A stretch of DNA of 64,000 nucleotides from Cordylochernes scorpioides (Eukaryota > Arthropoda > Arachnida > Pseudoscorpiones > Chernetidae): NCBI GenBank assembly GCA_030710605.1, contig CP092882.1, positions 18,038,316 to 18,102,315 of the forward strand, given 5' to 3'. Numbering within the stretch: position 1 is the stretch's first letter; every line of letters starts with the position of its first letter. This document shows positions 32,447 through 44,904 of this stretch, one piece after another. Under the pieces are notes generated by a model. It searched no databases, was not told the origin of the DNA, and worked only from the letters and a program-made list of their open reading frames with translations. The position numbers and the translations under genes were made by a program.

Positions 32447-32798
32447 CTAGTCACGTCCTGTACGGGTTGCTGAGCTAAACCAGTCCACCAGGAAGTTCCA
32501 TGCTGGCAGAGTTTCTGGTAGGCGGGCCAGTGATGAGGAATCGAAGTCTGCCTGTCCAAGCAGTAAAGCCGTTTGCGTCCTGTGCCTCAGAAAAGCAGGG
32601 CAGTCGAACAAGAGATGATCCACTGTCTGGGGACATTCAAGGCAGTGAGGACAGGTTGGGTCTGTGCCAGGATACCAAAGTGCAAAGTCCGCCAAGCACG
32701 ATGTCAGCTTGAGTCGTATTGGCAAGATCAGCAAGCTCCAAGATGGCGGAAGGAGACCTGTGGGCATTGGCCTGCAAGATTCTTAGGGGTCTAGACAT
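32447..32798 (-). pseudogene. ORF2 remnant: start fused to C-terminal cysteine motif
   Basis: The ORF2 start codon is at 32798-32796 and begins MSRPLRILQANAHRSPSAIL, the usual opening of an AP-like endonuclease. After about 25 residues the sequence changes frame into the C-terminal end of ORF2 (from about 32740 to 32447), with PTCPHCLECPQTVDHLLFDC, the cysteine-histidine motif found at the end of many R1/jockey/I-type ORF2 proteins. The junction removes the remaining endonuclease and the whole RT. It cannot encode a working protein. Confidence 0.85.
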
Positions 32799-33942
32799 GA
32801 TTCTTGGATTGGGCGATTTTCGTCTTCACAAATAGACACAAGGAAGATGTAGCCAGATGGTTGATGGCAGCACCAGCTTTTTTACTGCAGCGGCAGCAGC
32901 GTGCCTGGCTTGCCTCGACGGCGCACTGTTTGCCTTCGTGCTCAGTAGAACCGCATTTGTAGCAAGTCGGATGGGCAGCAGTGCAGTAAGGGGCTCGGTG
33001 TCCAAATCCGCAGCAGCGGAAGCACTGTTTCAGGGAGTGACTCCTCTCAAACCTATGCATTAAGCCCGCTATCGGAATCCGTCCTTGTTGTCCCAGAATT
33101 TCAGCTACCTTGTTATCCACCTCCACGAACACTGTATCAGCGCCCCATGCATTGTTTCCAGAACGGTGCACCACCTTGATGGAGCGAAGACCTGGCAGGG
33201 ATTGGATGGCGTGGTTGGAGGAAAGACCAGTACAAATCTCCTCATCGGACACATTGTTATCGACACTGAATAGGCAGTATCTCGGTAGAATGGTAGGGCG
33301 CTCATGGCAGGACAGGCTAGATGGGAGTGTGGCCAATTTAGATGCCAGGTTTTTGGCCACTTCGTCCGTGCTGGTATGAAGTACCACTTTGCCACTGGAG
33401 TTGATGGAGGCTACCATGTCCTTGGAGGTTGTGAGTGAAGGGTCAGCCTTTTGAATTTCCTTCAGAATATCCCTCGGGTTCGCTTTGGGATCGACCGACC
33501 TCACGACGACATGAGATTTGAAGGAGGGGGCTAGATTTACAAAGGCGGGCTTTGATTTGGTTTTTGGAGGTGCAGTCATACCCGGCTTGGCTTCAACTGC
33601 CGCAACAGAGGCGAAAGATGTGGAGGGAGAAGGAGCGCTTTCTGTAGGCTGAGGTCTGCTATAGCTAGCACCCTTGAAGGAATCTTCAAGTAGAAGTTCA
33701 GCTTTTTGAGCGACGCTTAACAAGAGACCCCTGGTAGCCATGTTTTTCTTGGAAGGCGAGTCAAGGCTGGAGTCAGCAAGAATGGCCTCAAGAGTGCGGC
33801 AGGCGAAGTCGAAAAGATTTGCCGTGCTGTTAAACTTGAACTTGTGCTGAGAAGATGGGGGAGACTCATCATATTCGGGGCGGGGCCGCTTGTTGGAATT
33901 TGGCAGGCTCCCATCACCGCCGCCATGTTTGTTCAACACCAT
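32791..33942 (-). CDS. Non-LTR retrotransposon ORF1 with three zinc knuckles
   Basis: 383 residues and intact. The N-terminus (1-130) is Ser/Pro-rich and polar (RPRPEYDESPPSSQ). The middle (145-290) has the RNA-recognition-like region typical of these ORF1 proteins, with VVVRSVDPKANPRDILKEIQ and CLFSVDNNVSDEEICTGL. The C-terminus has zinc knuckles CFRCCGFGHRAPYC and CYKCGSTEHEGKQC and a third, longer one beginning CCRCSKKAG. This is the gag-like nucleocapsid of R1/jockey/I-type elements, which binds element RNA. Its stop codon overlaps the ORF2 start by 8 bases (32791-32798), so ORF2 was probably translated by re-initiation. Confidence 0.92.
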   Translation of the reverse strand: MVLNKHGGGDGSLPNSNKRPRPEYDESPPSSQHKFKFNSTANLFDFACRTLEAILADSSLDSPSKKNMATRGLLLSVAQKAELLLEDSFKGASYSRPQPTESAPSPSTSFASVAAVEAKPGMTAPPKTKSKPAFVNLAPSFKSHVVVRSVDPKANPRDILKEIQKADPSLTTSKDMVASINSSGKVVLHTSTDEVAKNLASKLATLPSSLSCHERPTILPRYCLFSVDNNVSDEEICTGLSSNHAIQSLPGLRSIKVVHRSGNNAWGADTVFVEVDNKVAEILGQQGRIPIAGLMHRFERSHSLKQCFRCCGFGHRAPYCTAAHPTCYKCGSTEHEGKQCAVEASQARCCRCSKKAGAAINHLATSSLCLFVKTKIAQSKNHV

Positions 33943-34889
33943 GACGGAAAAAGAAAGGATTTTTACAAAATATGTGCCAGTAATTGATAAAATAAAATGA
34001 ATATATGAAATTAGAAGAGATATTAAATATATAAGAGTAAATTTAAAGAAAGAAAACCGTTAAATATAATATTAAAGAGATTTGTTTACCGGAACTAAAT
34101 AAAACGCACGTAACTCAAGAACCGGTGGTGCCGGATGTGACATGTATAAGAGTCTTATGGAATGAAATGGAAGTAAAAGTTTAAAAATGAAAGGTTTATG
34201 AACATTTCAATTAAAATAGAAAATCATATTTAACTCTTCGAAGTTATATTATTTAATTAATTCTTAAAATGTCCTAATTTTATGCAAAATGTGGCTTTTA
34301 AAACTTTGAAATATCGCTATTAAAAAACTTTGAAATATCGTTACACTTTTTAAAATATTTTTATATAAAACCTTTAAAATATATATATTGTTCTATATTA
34401 GAATTTAATATATTAGTATTAAACTTCAATATTGTAATTGTTAATACACTCTAAAATATTTTGTAAATACACGGAAATATAATGTTATTAAATTTTAAAA
34501 GGTTAGCGCATTAAACTTTAAAAAAGTTGATATTACACTTTAAAATATGTCAGTGTTAAAAACTTTAAAATATCATTTTAATGACATTTAGCTTTAAAAT
34601 GTGGTTTTAAAATGTTAAATCGTTATAATATCTGCACATATATAATAAATGTTTATTTAAACCAAAAGTGTACTTAATAAAATTTAAAAAAAAGTTTAGA
34701 ATATATATTTTTAACTAGTGATATTTAGAAATATTTTTTTTATATAATGAACAAGGGGAAAACTAATTCGAAAATAAACCTCGATATAACGATATTTTCG
34801 ATATGCGATGGTTCGACTGTAATTTATTGAAGAAAATACAGAAATATCAAAAGACGCGCTTCAAGTCAGTTTTATGGACCAAATATAGG

Positions 34890-35103
34890 CTCGACGGTGG
34901 CGCTCGAGTGGCAGATGTGTGAACTAAAATTAGCTTTGTATTATTTACTACCTGTTTAATGGGAAATTTGAGTGGGCTAACTTTAAGAAATTATTTACTT
35001 ACAAATATCTGCCCACACAAACACTAATCCGTTTTAAACGGGGAATAAAAAGAATTAAGCTAATTTTTGTTCCCACTTTCGCCACTCGAGCGCCACCGTC
35101 GAG
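34890..35103. repeat. TIR MITE copy in block 1
   Basis: Same 23-bp inverted ends as 18888-19101. Confidence 0.85.
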
Positions 35104-35445
35104 CTGAGTTTTACTCCATTCACCTAGGCTAAATAAATTGTTTTTGTGATTTCTGTGTGGCTTTTTTTAATAAACTTAAAATGTAAAATCGTTAAAATAT
35201 ATGCACAGATATAATAAATGTTTATTTACACTAAAAAATGTACTTAATAAAAAAAAAAGGCTAAGAATATATTTTAATATAAAATGTAGATTTTTTTTAA
35301 ATGTATAATTATCATGGAAAACTAATAAGAAAAACTTCGATATAAAGATAATTTCGATATGCGATGGTTCGACTGTAATTTATTGGAGTAAAAACAGAAA
35401 TATCAAAAGACGCGCTTCAAGTCAGTTTTATGGACCAAATATAGG

Positions 35446-35659
35446 CTCGACTGTGGCGCTCGAGTGGCAGATGTGGGAACTAAAATTAGCTTTGTATTAT
35501 TTACTACCTGTTTAATGGGAAATTTGAGTGGGCTAACTTTCAGAAATTATTTACTTACAATTATATGCCCACACACAAACACTAATACGTTTTAAACGGG
35601 GAATAAAAAGTATTAAGCTAATTTTAGTTCACTTTCGCTACTCGAGCGCCACCGTCGAG
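35446..35659. repeat. TIR MITE copy in block 2
   Basis: Left end has one change (GACTGTGG for GACGGTGG). Confidence 0.85.
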
Positions 35660-35998
35660 CTGAGTTTCACCCCATTCACCTAGGCTAAATAAATTGTTTT
35701 TGTGATTTCTGTGTGGCTTTTTTTAATAGCCTTAAAATGTAAAATCGTTAAAATATATGCACAGATATAATAAATGTTTATTTACACAAAAATGTACTTA
35801 ATAAAATAAAAAGGCAAAGAATATATTTTAATATAAAATGTAGATTTTTTTAAATGTATAATTATCATGGAAAACTAATAAGAAAAACTTCGATATAAAG
35901 ATAATTTCGATATGCGATTGTTCGACTGTAATTTATTGGAGTAAAAACAGAAATATCAAAAGACGCGCTTCAAGTCAGTTTTATGGACCAAATATAGG

Positions 35999-36207
35999 CT
36001 CGACGGTGGCGCTCGAGTGGCAGATGTGGGAACTAAAATTAGCTTTGTATTATTTACTACCTGTTTAATGGGAAATCTGAGTGGGCTAACTTTCAGAAAA
36101 CATTTACTTACAATTATCTGCCCACACAAACACTAATCCGTTTTAAACGGGGAATAAAAAGTATTAAGTTTAGTTCACACTTTCGTCACTCGAGCGCTAC
36201 CGTCGAG
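35999..36207. repeat. TIR MITE copy in block 3
   Basis: Right end has changes (GTCACTCGAGCGCTACC). Confidence 0.85.
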
Positions 36208-36295
36208 CTGAGTTTTGCTCCATTCAAATGGATTGAATAAATCACCTTTGATTTCTGTGTGTCTTTTTTTAATACTATCTCATAACTATTATATA

Positions 36296-37168
36296 TAAAA
36301 ATATATTTATGTCATAATTTGTATATAACTGAATGCGCCTCCGACCCACTATGTATGTACAATGTATGTTTTAAAAGGATTTAATAAAAGAACAAAGGTA
36401 ACTGGAGGATAGAACGCCTTAGAGAAAAACCTAGGAAGTAGGCTTAGAAGAGAAGAAAACTATTAATAAAGTCACAGTCAACCTTATGACCCCGGAAATC
36501 GTAAAAGCTAAGTTTAACGATCAGTATTTCCTGGGCAAGGCCGGAAATATCTTCCGCCAAAGAGATTGGCAAGGGCCAATTAGAAAGTATCACCTAAATA
36601 GGTCAACCAATAGAAAACGGGCCATGTGACATCTTCCTACCAATTAGGAAACAATACCTAAGTAGGTCAACCAATAGAAAAAAGCCCACGTGATAACTTC
36701 CCGCCAATGGGAAAGAAGAAAACTCTTCGTGTTAAATCGAGAAGGAAGAATTGTTAGTAGTGCTTTCGCTCCCATAGGAACAACACCTAGAGTAGTCGCT
36801 TCGCTCCCACCGAGTTCGGATCGAGTTTTCGACTTGCTCTCACCAAGGTAACCTCTGCTCTAGAGACCTCTCTCTCCGCTCATCCCATAGATAAGTCCAA
36901 TCATCGCCATGTGATCAACTAGTTAATAATCCAAAAATCGCTCCGCTTTTCTCAAGCTTTCTGTCCTCCAAACCAGTTGCCTTTTATTTTCAAACCCCAT
37001 CACGTGTCCTGATTATTCCTAACTGTATGCTTCACTTGCCCCTCAAACGACTGCGTTTCAATCAATTCTCACCATTCTCATCGAGCAACAAGAAACCCCG
37101 CAACGAAATTGTCACAGAACGGTTAAGTCGACAGGATAAAGATATTATGGAGCTTAATCAGGATCAAG
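36296..37168 (+). other. Possible LTR/leader region of the Gypsy relic, CCAAT-rich
   Basis: No gene. 36593-36715 has two copies of a 65-bp unit with GGTCAACCAATAGAAAA, each bearing a CCAAT box; the second contains CACGTG. Short CTTTCGCTCCCA repeats follow at about 36765-36805. This looks like promoter sequence upstream of the gag-like frame, but no matching second LTR was found after the element, so the boundary is unknown. Confidence 0.45.
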
Positions 37169-37651
37169 ATGGAAATTAGCCCAGACGCCAGCAAAACAAA
37201 CGGCAATGACAAACCGAGAAGGAAGAAACTGGCAACGAGCGGAAAGAAGCGGGCAACGAACGAAGCGACAAAACACACCCTGGCGACATTAATTTTGCAG
37301 TTGACCGCCGCACTTCAAGGAGCAAGGTCCACTCAACTACAGACGACGTTCCGTAGCGCCACCCCCGGAGCAGCCCACACCCCCCGCCGACTGAAAGGCG
37401 AGATGGACGCGACAGCCGACGCACGTGCCACCACCCCAGGCAAGTGTCACCGAGGCCGGACACCGACCACCGAGGAGTCATCCACTGCCCTGCCGTACCC
37501 GTACACCGTACCCGAAACTAATCCGCGCGAACCGGGACAGTGCAAACGGTCCCAAAACGACATTCCAGTACCGGACTTCACTCCAATCCCGCGGACGGTG
37601 CACCCATCCCAAGCCCAAGACGTCCCAGCCGAGCCGAACTTTCGAGACTAA
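37169..37651 (+). CDS. Basic, proline-rich frame at the Gypsy gag position
   Basis: A 160-residue frame beginning MEISPDASKTNGNDKPRRKK, rich in Arg, Lys, Thr and Pro. It lies upstream of a Gypsy pol relic and downstream of a promoter-like region, the position of gag. No capsid motif or zinc knuckle was recognised. The following 700 bases are low-complexity C/A-rich sequence in which no frame is convincing. It may be a gag N-terminus or simply an open frame in skewed sequence. Confidence 0.4.
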   Translation: MEISPDASKTNGNDKPRRKKLATSGKKRATNEATKHTLATLILQLTAALQGARSTQLQTTFRSATPGAAHTPRRLKGEMDATADARATTPGKCHRGRTPTTEESSTALPYPYTVPETNPREPGQCKRSQNDIPVPDFTPIPRTVHPSQAQDVPAEPNFRD

Positions 37652-38307
37652 GGTAGGCACCCCCCCTATGGCGTCAAGAATTGACTTTGGACTTCTATCT
37701 AACCCTACCTACACCTTTGACCATGTATCTAAACATATACCAAATGAATGCAAGCACGGGCTAGACCAAAACCTGTCCCAAAGGGCTCGTACAGCACACA
37801 AAACTTTCACGCATGGAAACCCTTGCCTGCATTCATTGCCCAAACCCCAAATATTTACATGCCACCATTCTAATCTCACACCACGCAACTTTTCACTCAA
37901 CCCAATTGCCAGTACTATATGCCCACAACACATAAAGCCACCACGGCTTCAACCTACAATTCCAATAATGCCCAAAACAGTGTCCGTACACCAACACAGC
38001 TCACCCACTTACCACACAAAACCCATACATGACCATACGTCGTCACGCCACAATCACGCAAATGTACCTCACAGCAAACACGACATTCACAATAACAATA
38101 CCCAGACAGCACCCATCCAACAGGACGGTTTTCACGCTAACAAACACGCACCCATACGTCATCACGCAACAAACACGCACAACCCGCCCAACAAGCGCGA
38201 CACTCGCGCCAAAAGACGACAACAACCAGTAAGCGCATGCACAACCGTTAAGAATAATACAATCATCCCGTCTACACAAAACATAGAAAAAATTCACGCC
38301 ACCAAAC

Positions 38308-39220
38308 AACCACACAATCGAAAAACATTGCGATCTTTCCTAAAAGCTGTGAACGCCTATAAAGAGTTCATTCCAGACCACGCCCGCTTGCGGACGCCAC
38401 TTGTCAACCTTCTAAAAAAGGATGTCATGTGGGTCTGGGGTGACGAATGCCAGAAAGCGTTCACTAATCTGAAAGAAAGCCTTACCACACACCCCACATT
38501 ACACCTTTACCAAGAAGGTCTGCCATGCCAGGTGTACTGTGTACCTCAACATTCGGCATTGCAGGCATTCTTAAACAAGTCTACCCTGATGGGAAGACAT
38601 ACCCAGTTCAACATTTCAGCCGCTCTCTGCGTGGTCACGAGCGAAATTATTCAGACTTGGAACTACAATGCCTAGCCATTGTGGAAAGTGTGGATAACTT
38701 CCGCGCCTGTCTAATGGGCAGAAAATTTACAATACTTTCTGACCATCCTGCATTGCAGTGGTTGAAAGAGATCAAAGCCCCGTCAGGCAGATTGTTTCGA
38801 TGGAGGTTAAGACTATCAAGATACGAATATGAGGTCCGTAGCATAAATGGAGTACAACAATATGAAACGGGCGTTGTAACTCGTATCCCATTTTGTGGCT
38901 TTCTAGATGCGCCACTCATAAAGAACCAACGGTCTTCTCCACCGGGAAAATCTCGCGTGACTATGGATCACAATGAACTGCGCACCGTCTCCCGAAAAGG
39001 TGTACTTAAAACTATAGTCCCAAGTTCACTTACAGCCAGACTTCTTAAGTCCGTACACACACAACACCACCATCCAAACATCTCCAAGATGACGAGACTC
39101 ATCTCGTCACAATATTATTGGCAGAACATGACACAATACATCGCAAAACAGGTAAAAACCTGTCCCACCTGCCGATTCGCTAGAAGAATCGATGAATCCA
39201 ACCAACCTCCACGTAAAAAT
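38308..39220 (+). pseudogene. Ty3/Gypsy pol relic: RT thumb, RNase H, integrase zinc finger
   Basis: 38308-38530 encodes the RT connection (LRSFLKAVNAYKEFIPDHAR, LVNLLKKDVMWVWGDECQKA). A frameshift at about 38530 falls where the first RNase H catalytic Asp should be. The next frame gives RNase H (STFGIAGILKQVYPDGKTYP, FSRSLRGHERNYSDLELQCL, TILSDHPALQWLKEI). The integrase H2C2 finger follows at 39040-39180 (HHHPNISKM and KTCPTCRFARR). The RT palm, the protease and the integrase catalytic core are missing. It is a gutted deletion derivative. Confidence 0.9.
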
Positions 39221-39601
39221 ACCGACACAGGCCCCAAGGCAAAACAAAATTCGTACATAAAGCACAGCGTACACACAACACAAACAATGCCGAAATTACA
39301 CCACCCACGTCAGAGAAACGATCACATATCTCCACTTAAACCAATTACCACCGACATATCTCTAATAAAACCATTGACGATCAAACAGGAGAACTGCGAA
39401 CCTATCAATCATTTAAATTCTACAATTAATAAGGTTCAAGCAAATATTTCAGAATCAACATTTATAACAACATGGAAGAACATGGGTCAATACCCTATCT
39501 TTCATCTGATTTTTATCCTTTGTTTGTTAGCTTTACCATACAAATATATCCCAGTTTTATTTCTTAGTTATTTGTTCATTTATACCATGCCCCCCCCCTA
39601 G
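39221..39601 (+). other. Frame continuing from the Gypsy relic with hydrophobic end
   Basis: The frame of the integrase finger stays open for 125 more residues that do not resemble integrase. Its last ~40 residues are strongly hydrophobic (FHLIFILCLLALPYKYIPVL), like a membrane segment. It could be the tail of a third, envelope-type frame joined by deletion, or chance. It is described only; no family was recognised. Confidence 0.35.
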
Positions 39602-40426
39602 AGTTTTCGAACTGCAAGAAGCAGTTTTTCATTGTGGACAAGCATTCGTAAAACTTCTCATAATTTTAGGAAACATTTTTGCAGAAAATTTAAATAAATT
39701 CCGAAGAGATAGAAGTAACTGAAAGTAACAATCAGTGCCGAGAGAAAGAAAAAAAAATCCAACACCAATAAAATAAGTAGAGAGACAATAAAAGATGCAA
39801 GTCGCACACAAAATCAATTAGGCGGCAGGAAGTGAGAATTTTGAGACGTAGCGACAAAGACGAAACGCCCTTACTTCAATTACGTGCAAATAGAGAGGAA
39901 GTCTTGTTTCCCCCACGTCCCATGTCCGGTTTCTAATTACCACCTCCCTCGACCAGCAGCTAAATCGAGATCAAGCTGAGAACTTCTACATGTCATCCAA
40001 TTTCATTCCCTCTCTTTTGGCCGACACATAAAAATAGGTCACCGCTTTTCCCACCCCTATTATAACTAATCAATTACTTTACAGACTTCCAAAAACGTTA
40101 CATATTCCACCTACACGTAGATATCACAGACCTTAGGATCTCGACAACACATAGAATTCGCTCACACATTTCTTACAAAAAAAAAAAAAACTACTAACAT
40201 TTTTCACAATACACACAAAGACAAAAAATTTATAGGGCATAATTGAGCAATTAAAACATTTAGATCAGGGCATGTAGATACAAAAGGGTTCAAACCAATA
40301 CACCTTATTATTCATATTAACTATTTTCATTATTTTCATTCAATTAAAATTTAAAATATTTAACCAATTTAACAATTTATTCAATTTATTATCACTTTTA
40401 ATCATTAATTATCATTTTTATTTATC
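39602..40426. other. Unassigned sequence between two LTR elements
   Basis: No gene, LTR or repeat was recognised. The 3' LTR expected after the Gypsy relic was not found here. Confidence 0.4.
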
Positions 40427-41245
40427 TGTGATGAGATGAGAATTCCAGTAGCTTTTGTAGAGATCCTGTCGACTACTGAAATAAAATTGAAGTCCTGGTA
40501 GCTCTTGTTGTACTGTGTTGACCGAGAGGAACAGTCAGGATGTAGAGTTTTCCAGTACCTCTCTGCACCTTGGAAGACCTTTAAAAGTTCTCACAAAATA
40601 CAGGCAGTCGTTGTCGAGGCAGAGTGGAAAGCTGGGGATATCCACACAAAAAACGAAGACACAGTTGCACTAAGAAAGTTCCGTAAACAGATAAAAGTTG
40701 AGCCAGGAGCGAAAGATGGAGACATAGAAGTTTCTTACTCGTCTACATGATAGTTGAGATCGACATAAGGTACGACCGACGTGAGCTGACGCTAAGGGTG
40801 AACTAAACTCAACTGACTGAACTGTCTGAACTGTCAAGTCCCTGTAAGGTGATGATTTATAGGTTAAAGACGGGGTGACCTTATGTGACAGGGGCGTTTG
40901 AGAAAGGGCGCCTTTACCTGTCCAGGTGTGAGAGGGGTCTCTGCATTCCACCACATGTGACAGTGTGGGTGGCCTGTCGTGGGAATTGTGAATCTACCTG
41001 ATTTATGAGTTCCATCTTTAGACTGTTGTTTTGGTAATACTATGCTCGATCTCTGCTTTAGCTCAACTCTTAAATCTATTACAGATTTTATTTATTTATC
41101 CACTTTGTACAAATTACATTACATAGGGTGATGTAAAGACACAGATTAATCATGCGCATAATTATTTATAGATGTTTCTATATACAACATGGCAATCTTG
41201 TTATAAGTTATCTACACCATATGAGGTTGTTGTTTTAAATTACCA
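40427..41245. repeat. Left LTR of the LARD-like element
   Basis: Near-identical to 44905-45722. Boundaries could shift a few bases left, since TTATC precedes both copies. Confidence 0.8.
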
Positions 41246-44200
41246 TAGATGGGCCCCGGGAGTGAAAGGGTTTATCCGGGTTTAGGCGGGTAAAGCCTCT
41301 CTAACACAGGTAAGTAATTAAAATTTCTTTTAATTAATTTAAACTGTGAGGGTTAAAAAGGGCTATAACAAGATGATATTTGTTGGATATATAAAAGTGA
41401 AATAAAAATGACATTGTGTTTGATTAACAAAAAAGATGATTAAAATAAAATGATGACATAAAAATTCACATTCTAAGAGAATATTGGTGGGCGTTGGACA
41501 GGGTTAGTAGTTAAAGAATAAGCAATTGTGAGATTTACACATGCAATCAAATACTTAGGTCCAGGTGCAAAGCGAGGATATGGACTTGAGCGTCTTCCTA
41601 GGCAATGTTTCACCTGTGATCCTGTATAGGGTAACAGTGCTTTGTCACAATTGTAGTGTTATTGGGTTGAAAAGTTGTTGAAGAATATGTAATTGTTAGA
41701 AGTGCTCATGTAAACCAAATACTCATATCCAGGTGCAAAGCGAGGATATAGACTTGAGCTGTCTTCCTTGGCAATGTTTCACTTGCGATCCTATATAAGG
41801 GTTACAGTGTTTTGTCACAATTTTAGGATTATTGGGTTAAAAGTTGTTGAAGAAAAGTTGCTTATTAATATGATTGAGAAAGGAGTGAAATAGAGCCATG
41901 CGATAAGTAGAATTGTAGCGACAGTAGGTGATCTGACTTGACTCGAAATCAAAGGTTGAATGTGGTCCGCTAGAGCTGAAAAAAAAAGTTGAAAGTTGAA
42001 AAAAGTGAACGCTTTGTGTATGCGTTGGTGATTTGCTCTGCGGATGAAATGAAATAAACTCTTGAAGCTTGTTCAGACCAGAAGTTTGGATTTGTAAGTC
42101 TGGGGAACTGTGTTCAAGGCGTTTGTTGAATTACGAAATCAAAAAATAAATTGTCAAGCAGTGCTGTCGTTTTTCTACATTGATGTGACGCAATGACTGA
42201 AAAGCTAGTGATGAAAAATATAGGGAATTGGTTAAAGAAAATGATTGTTGAAAACGATTGTTGTAGATGCCCGATAGTGGATGATTAACTTTGTCAGATA
42301 ATAAAGGTATTTAAACAAATAAAATATAGTGAATAGAAATATAGAAATATGATTGCGGGTACAAAAAGTGTAAGTGGACAAAATTAAACCTGTAATATAT
42401 AAAATATATAATAAATAATAAAATAAAAATAATTTTTGAAACAATTAGATGTTTTACAATACTAAAATAATATCATGAAAAATAAAAGTAAATTTGATTA
42501 AAGGGTTTTTTTTTTTTTTTTAAATGTTGGATTAAAAAATTTGTTTATATAATTGAAAGGTAAGAATAAGAATAATTATTCAAGATTTTATACAAAATTT
42601 ATAATATAATTGAAGGTTATTAATGATTGGATAAATTTTAAGTAGTGTAAAATTGAACAAAAATTGTCTCTTTTGACGAAAAGTTACAGTTGTGGTGTGT
42701 GACTAGATTATATCCCTTTGGTAACATCGGTGTTTCTATGACTCTGAAACTGGGAATATGTGAAATGATCTTTTCGTTTGTCCTCAATGCTGGTATGTAG
42801 AGAATGATTTCTCTTTCGCGTTAAAAAGTCTATATAAGACTTAACCAAATTGTTTTAATTGGTGTTATCAATTAACATGTAAAATGTTTAAAGTATGTTG
42901 TGTTGTGATATCTCGTTGGTGAGATTTGTGAGATTCTCGAGGAAATCTAAATGAGTAGTGTGACACATGTGTTCAAAATGGCGTCATGAAGCTAGCGGTC
43001 AAGAAGATCTGCCTTGAGGGGGGAGAGAAGATATTCTCCTTTTGTTGAGTTGGCAATTTTCTGCTATAATTGAAAGATATGATTTTCTCGGTGTTTGTAG
43101 TTATTGTGTTTCGCATTTAGTTTAGACTTAGAAAAAATGTTATTAGGTGATGTCAGGTTTAGATGTGTGGTGAAAGTGCGACTTTCAACGTGGACACGCT
43201 TTGGGGTGAATTGTGGTGTCACAGGCGTGAAGGGCGTCTTTGGCCTGAAAAGTGAAAAAGTTTTGTGGTGTGGCACTGTGACACGAAGTGAGAAATGTGA
43301 ATGAAAAGGTGTCACGTGAAGTCTTAGTTTGGTACAAATCTAACCTGTTTCACCATAAATAACAAATTTAATAAAGTCATAGGTGGTTGTTGTATGAAAC
43401 ACATCGAGAGAATATTTGACTGTTAGTGGATGTGGCACGCTTAAGGTGAAATTATTTTATTGTTGCGACGATATAGAGCTAAGTGGAGCTTGTGTGGTTC
43501 AAGATTTGGATTTGTGTGTTAAGTCGCGCACTAAAAATTGTTGCCAATTGAGATAGTGATGCGAGGGTGTTGTAAGGTTTTTTGAAAGAAATGTGTTGAT
43601 GACCAATCATGCATGTAAAAAGGAAAAGACGAGGGAGTGTATTTATCCTCGAATATTAACGATTGTAATCGTTTTGGAAGGCTGTGACTTAAATCAGCTA
43701 CTGGCGGTGAAGTGGAGTGAATCTTTATTCCTAACTTGTTTTGGGAAAGATAGTTGTTTTCCCTAGTGGTGTTTTTGAAGATATTGTATCTTCCGATTTT
43801 TGCAATTAAAAAAAAATGCGTTTCACCTTTGTTAATTTATATTTAAAATTTGAATATACTTTTTAAATTGTTGATTATGATAATTAAAATGATTCTTATA
43901 AAAGGGCAATGTCGTGAGAGTTACAAATAATTTGAATTGGGCGCTTACTTAAAATGGTGAACATTACCAAATTTTAAGAATTGATAAAGATATTGGTCTT
44001 TTGATATAAAGATAACTAATAAGTAAAACAAAAATAAGTTGAGAATTATGATGAATGAGAGATTTTAAGAAATAATAATAATGATTTTTTTTTTTTTTAG
44101 TTGTAGATTTGGATAATATTATTATAGGTGAATTTAAGAACGACATGTAAGATTGGCAAATTTGTAAAAATGCGTGATGGGCGAAATTTTTTTTTTTTTA

Positions 44201-44904
44201 AGTAAAATTAAGAGTAATAACTTGAAATTTATAATCTGATTAAAAATTAAAATAAATTTGATAAATGAGAGTGTGAGAGTTTTAAAAATTCAATAAAAAA
44301 TGATATAAAAAAAGGTAAAAATTGATTTTAAATGCTTAAAGTGAAAATATAAATACAAAATTTAGGTTGAATCAAGTTGTGAACTTGAGGATAAAGTTAT
44401 GTAAGATTTTAAAACTTACAGTTTGGATGAAAGTTCAGTCAGGAAACTTGGTCTTGGCTTGTATTCCTGCTGACGTTGAAGACGCTCCATGTAGAGCTTG
44501 TAGACGCTTGTAGCTTCTGTGAAGTTGATTGTGGCTTGTTGCCTTGAGCATTGTCTCGACGATGTCAGGTCGAAGGTGTGGAACTTGTCACAGGGTTTGG
44601 GTACATCGCTGCTCAGTTTCCATGTCGTGTGGGATTTTCGGCTGTGTCGTTGGGGTGGTCAGCTTGCTCCCGACGTTGGCGATCGGTTAGCGGGTATGCG
44701 GAAGTCCGTTGGGGCGGCGTTTCTTCCGTAAATATCTTGTGGAGAGATTGCTTGGACGTTTCGTTGGAATGGTCGGGCTTGTTCCTCCATCTTCGCTCTT
44801 TCTCGCTTCCTATCTGAACAGTCTTCTTACCTCTTCGTTGTGTCATCCTTCGTTTTGGTCATCCTGTCGACTTAAATGTGATGATGAGTTGCTGTCGACT
44901 TATC
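41246..44904. other. Non-coding interior of the LARD-like element
   Basis: AT-rich, with no supported gene. 41545-41860 is a direct duplication of about 167 bp (marked by CCAGGTGCAAAGCGAGGATA). The tract at 41249-41270 begins TGGGCCCCGGGAGTG and might be a primer site, but no tRNA was matched. 44460-44890 is GC-richer, but its frames are short. Confidence 0.6.

Larger units (their letters stand above)
32356..34139 (-). mobile_element. Internally deleted non-LTR retrotransposon
   Basis: Bounded by ACATGTATA at 32347-32355 and 34140-34148, a target duplication of nine or more bases. On the minus strand it has a 5' UTR (34139-33943), a full ORF1, the first codons of ORF2 and then the last ~100 codons of ORF2, so nearly all of the endonuclease and RT has been deleted. 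The 3' end is a (TC)n tract at 32356-32374. The intact ORF1 and clear duplication suggest moderate age. Confidence 0.88.
34149..36295. repeat. Tandem triplication of a 558-bp block containing a MITE
   Basis: The landmark GTTCGACTGTAATTTATT occurs at about 34811, 35368 and 35927, spacing near 558 bp. Each block has an AT-rich part, the tract AAGACGCGCTTCAAGTCAGT, the 214-bp TIR MITE and the tail CTAAATAAATTGTTTTTGTG. The flanking 34240-34640 resembles the end of unit A (11760-11890 and 53800-54060). No gene was seen. Confidence 0.85.
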
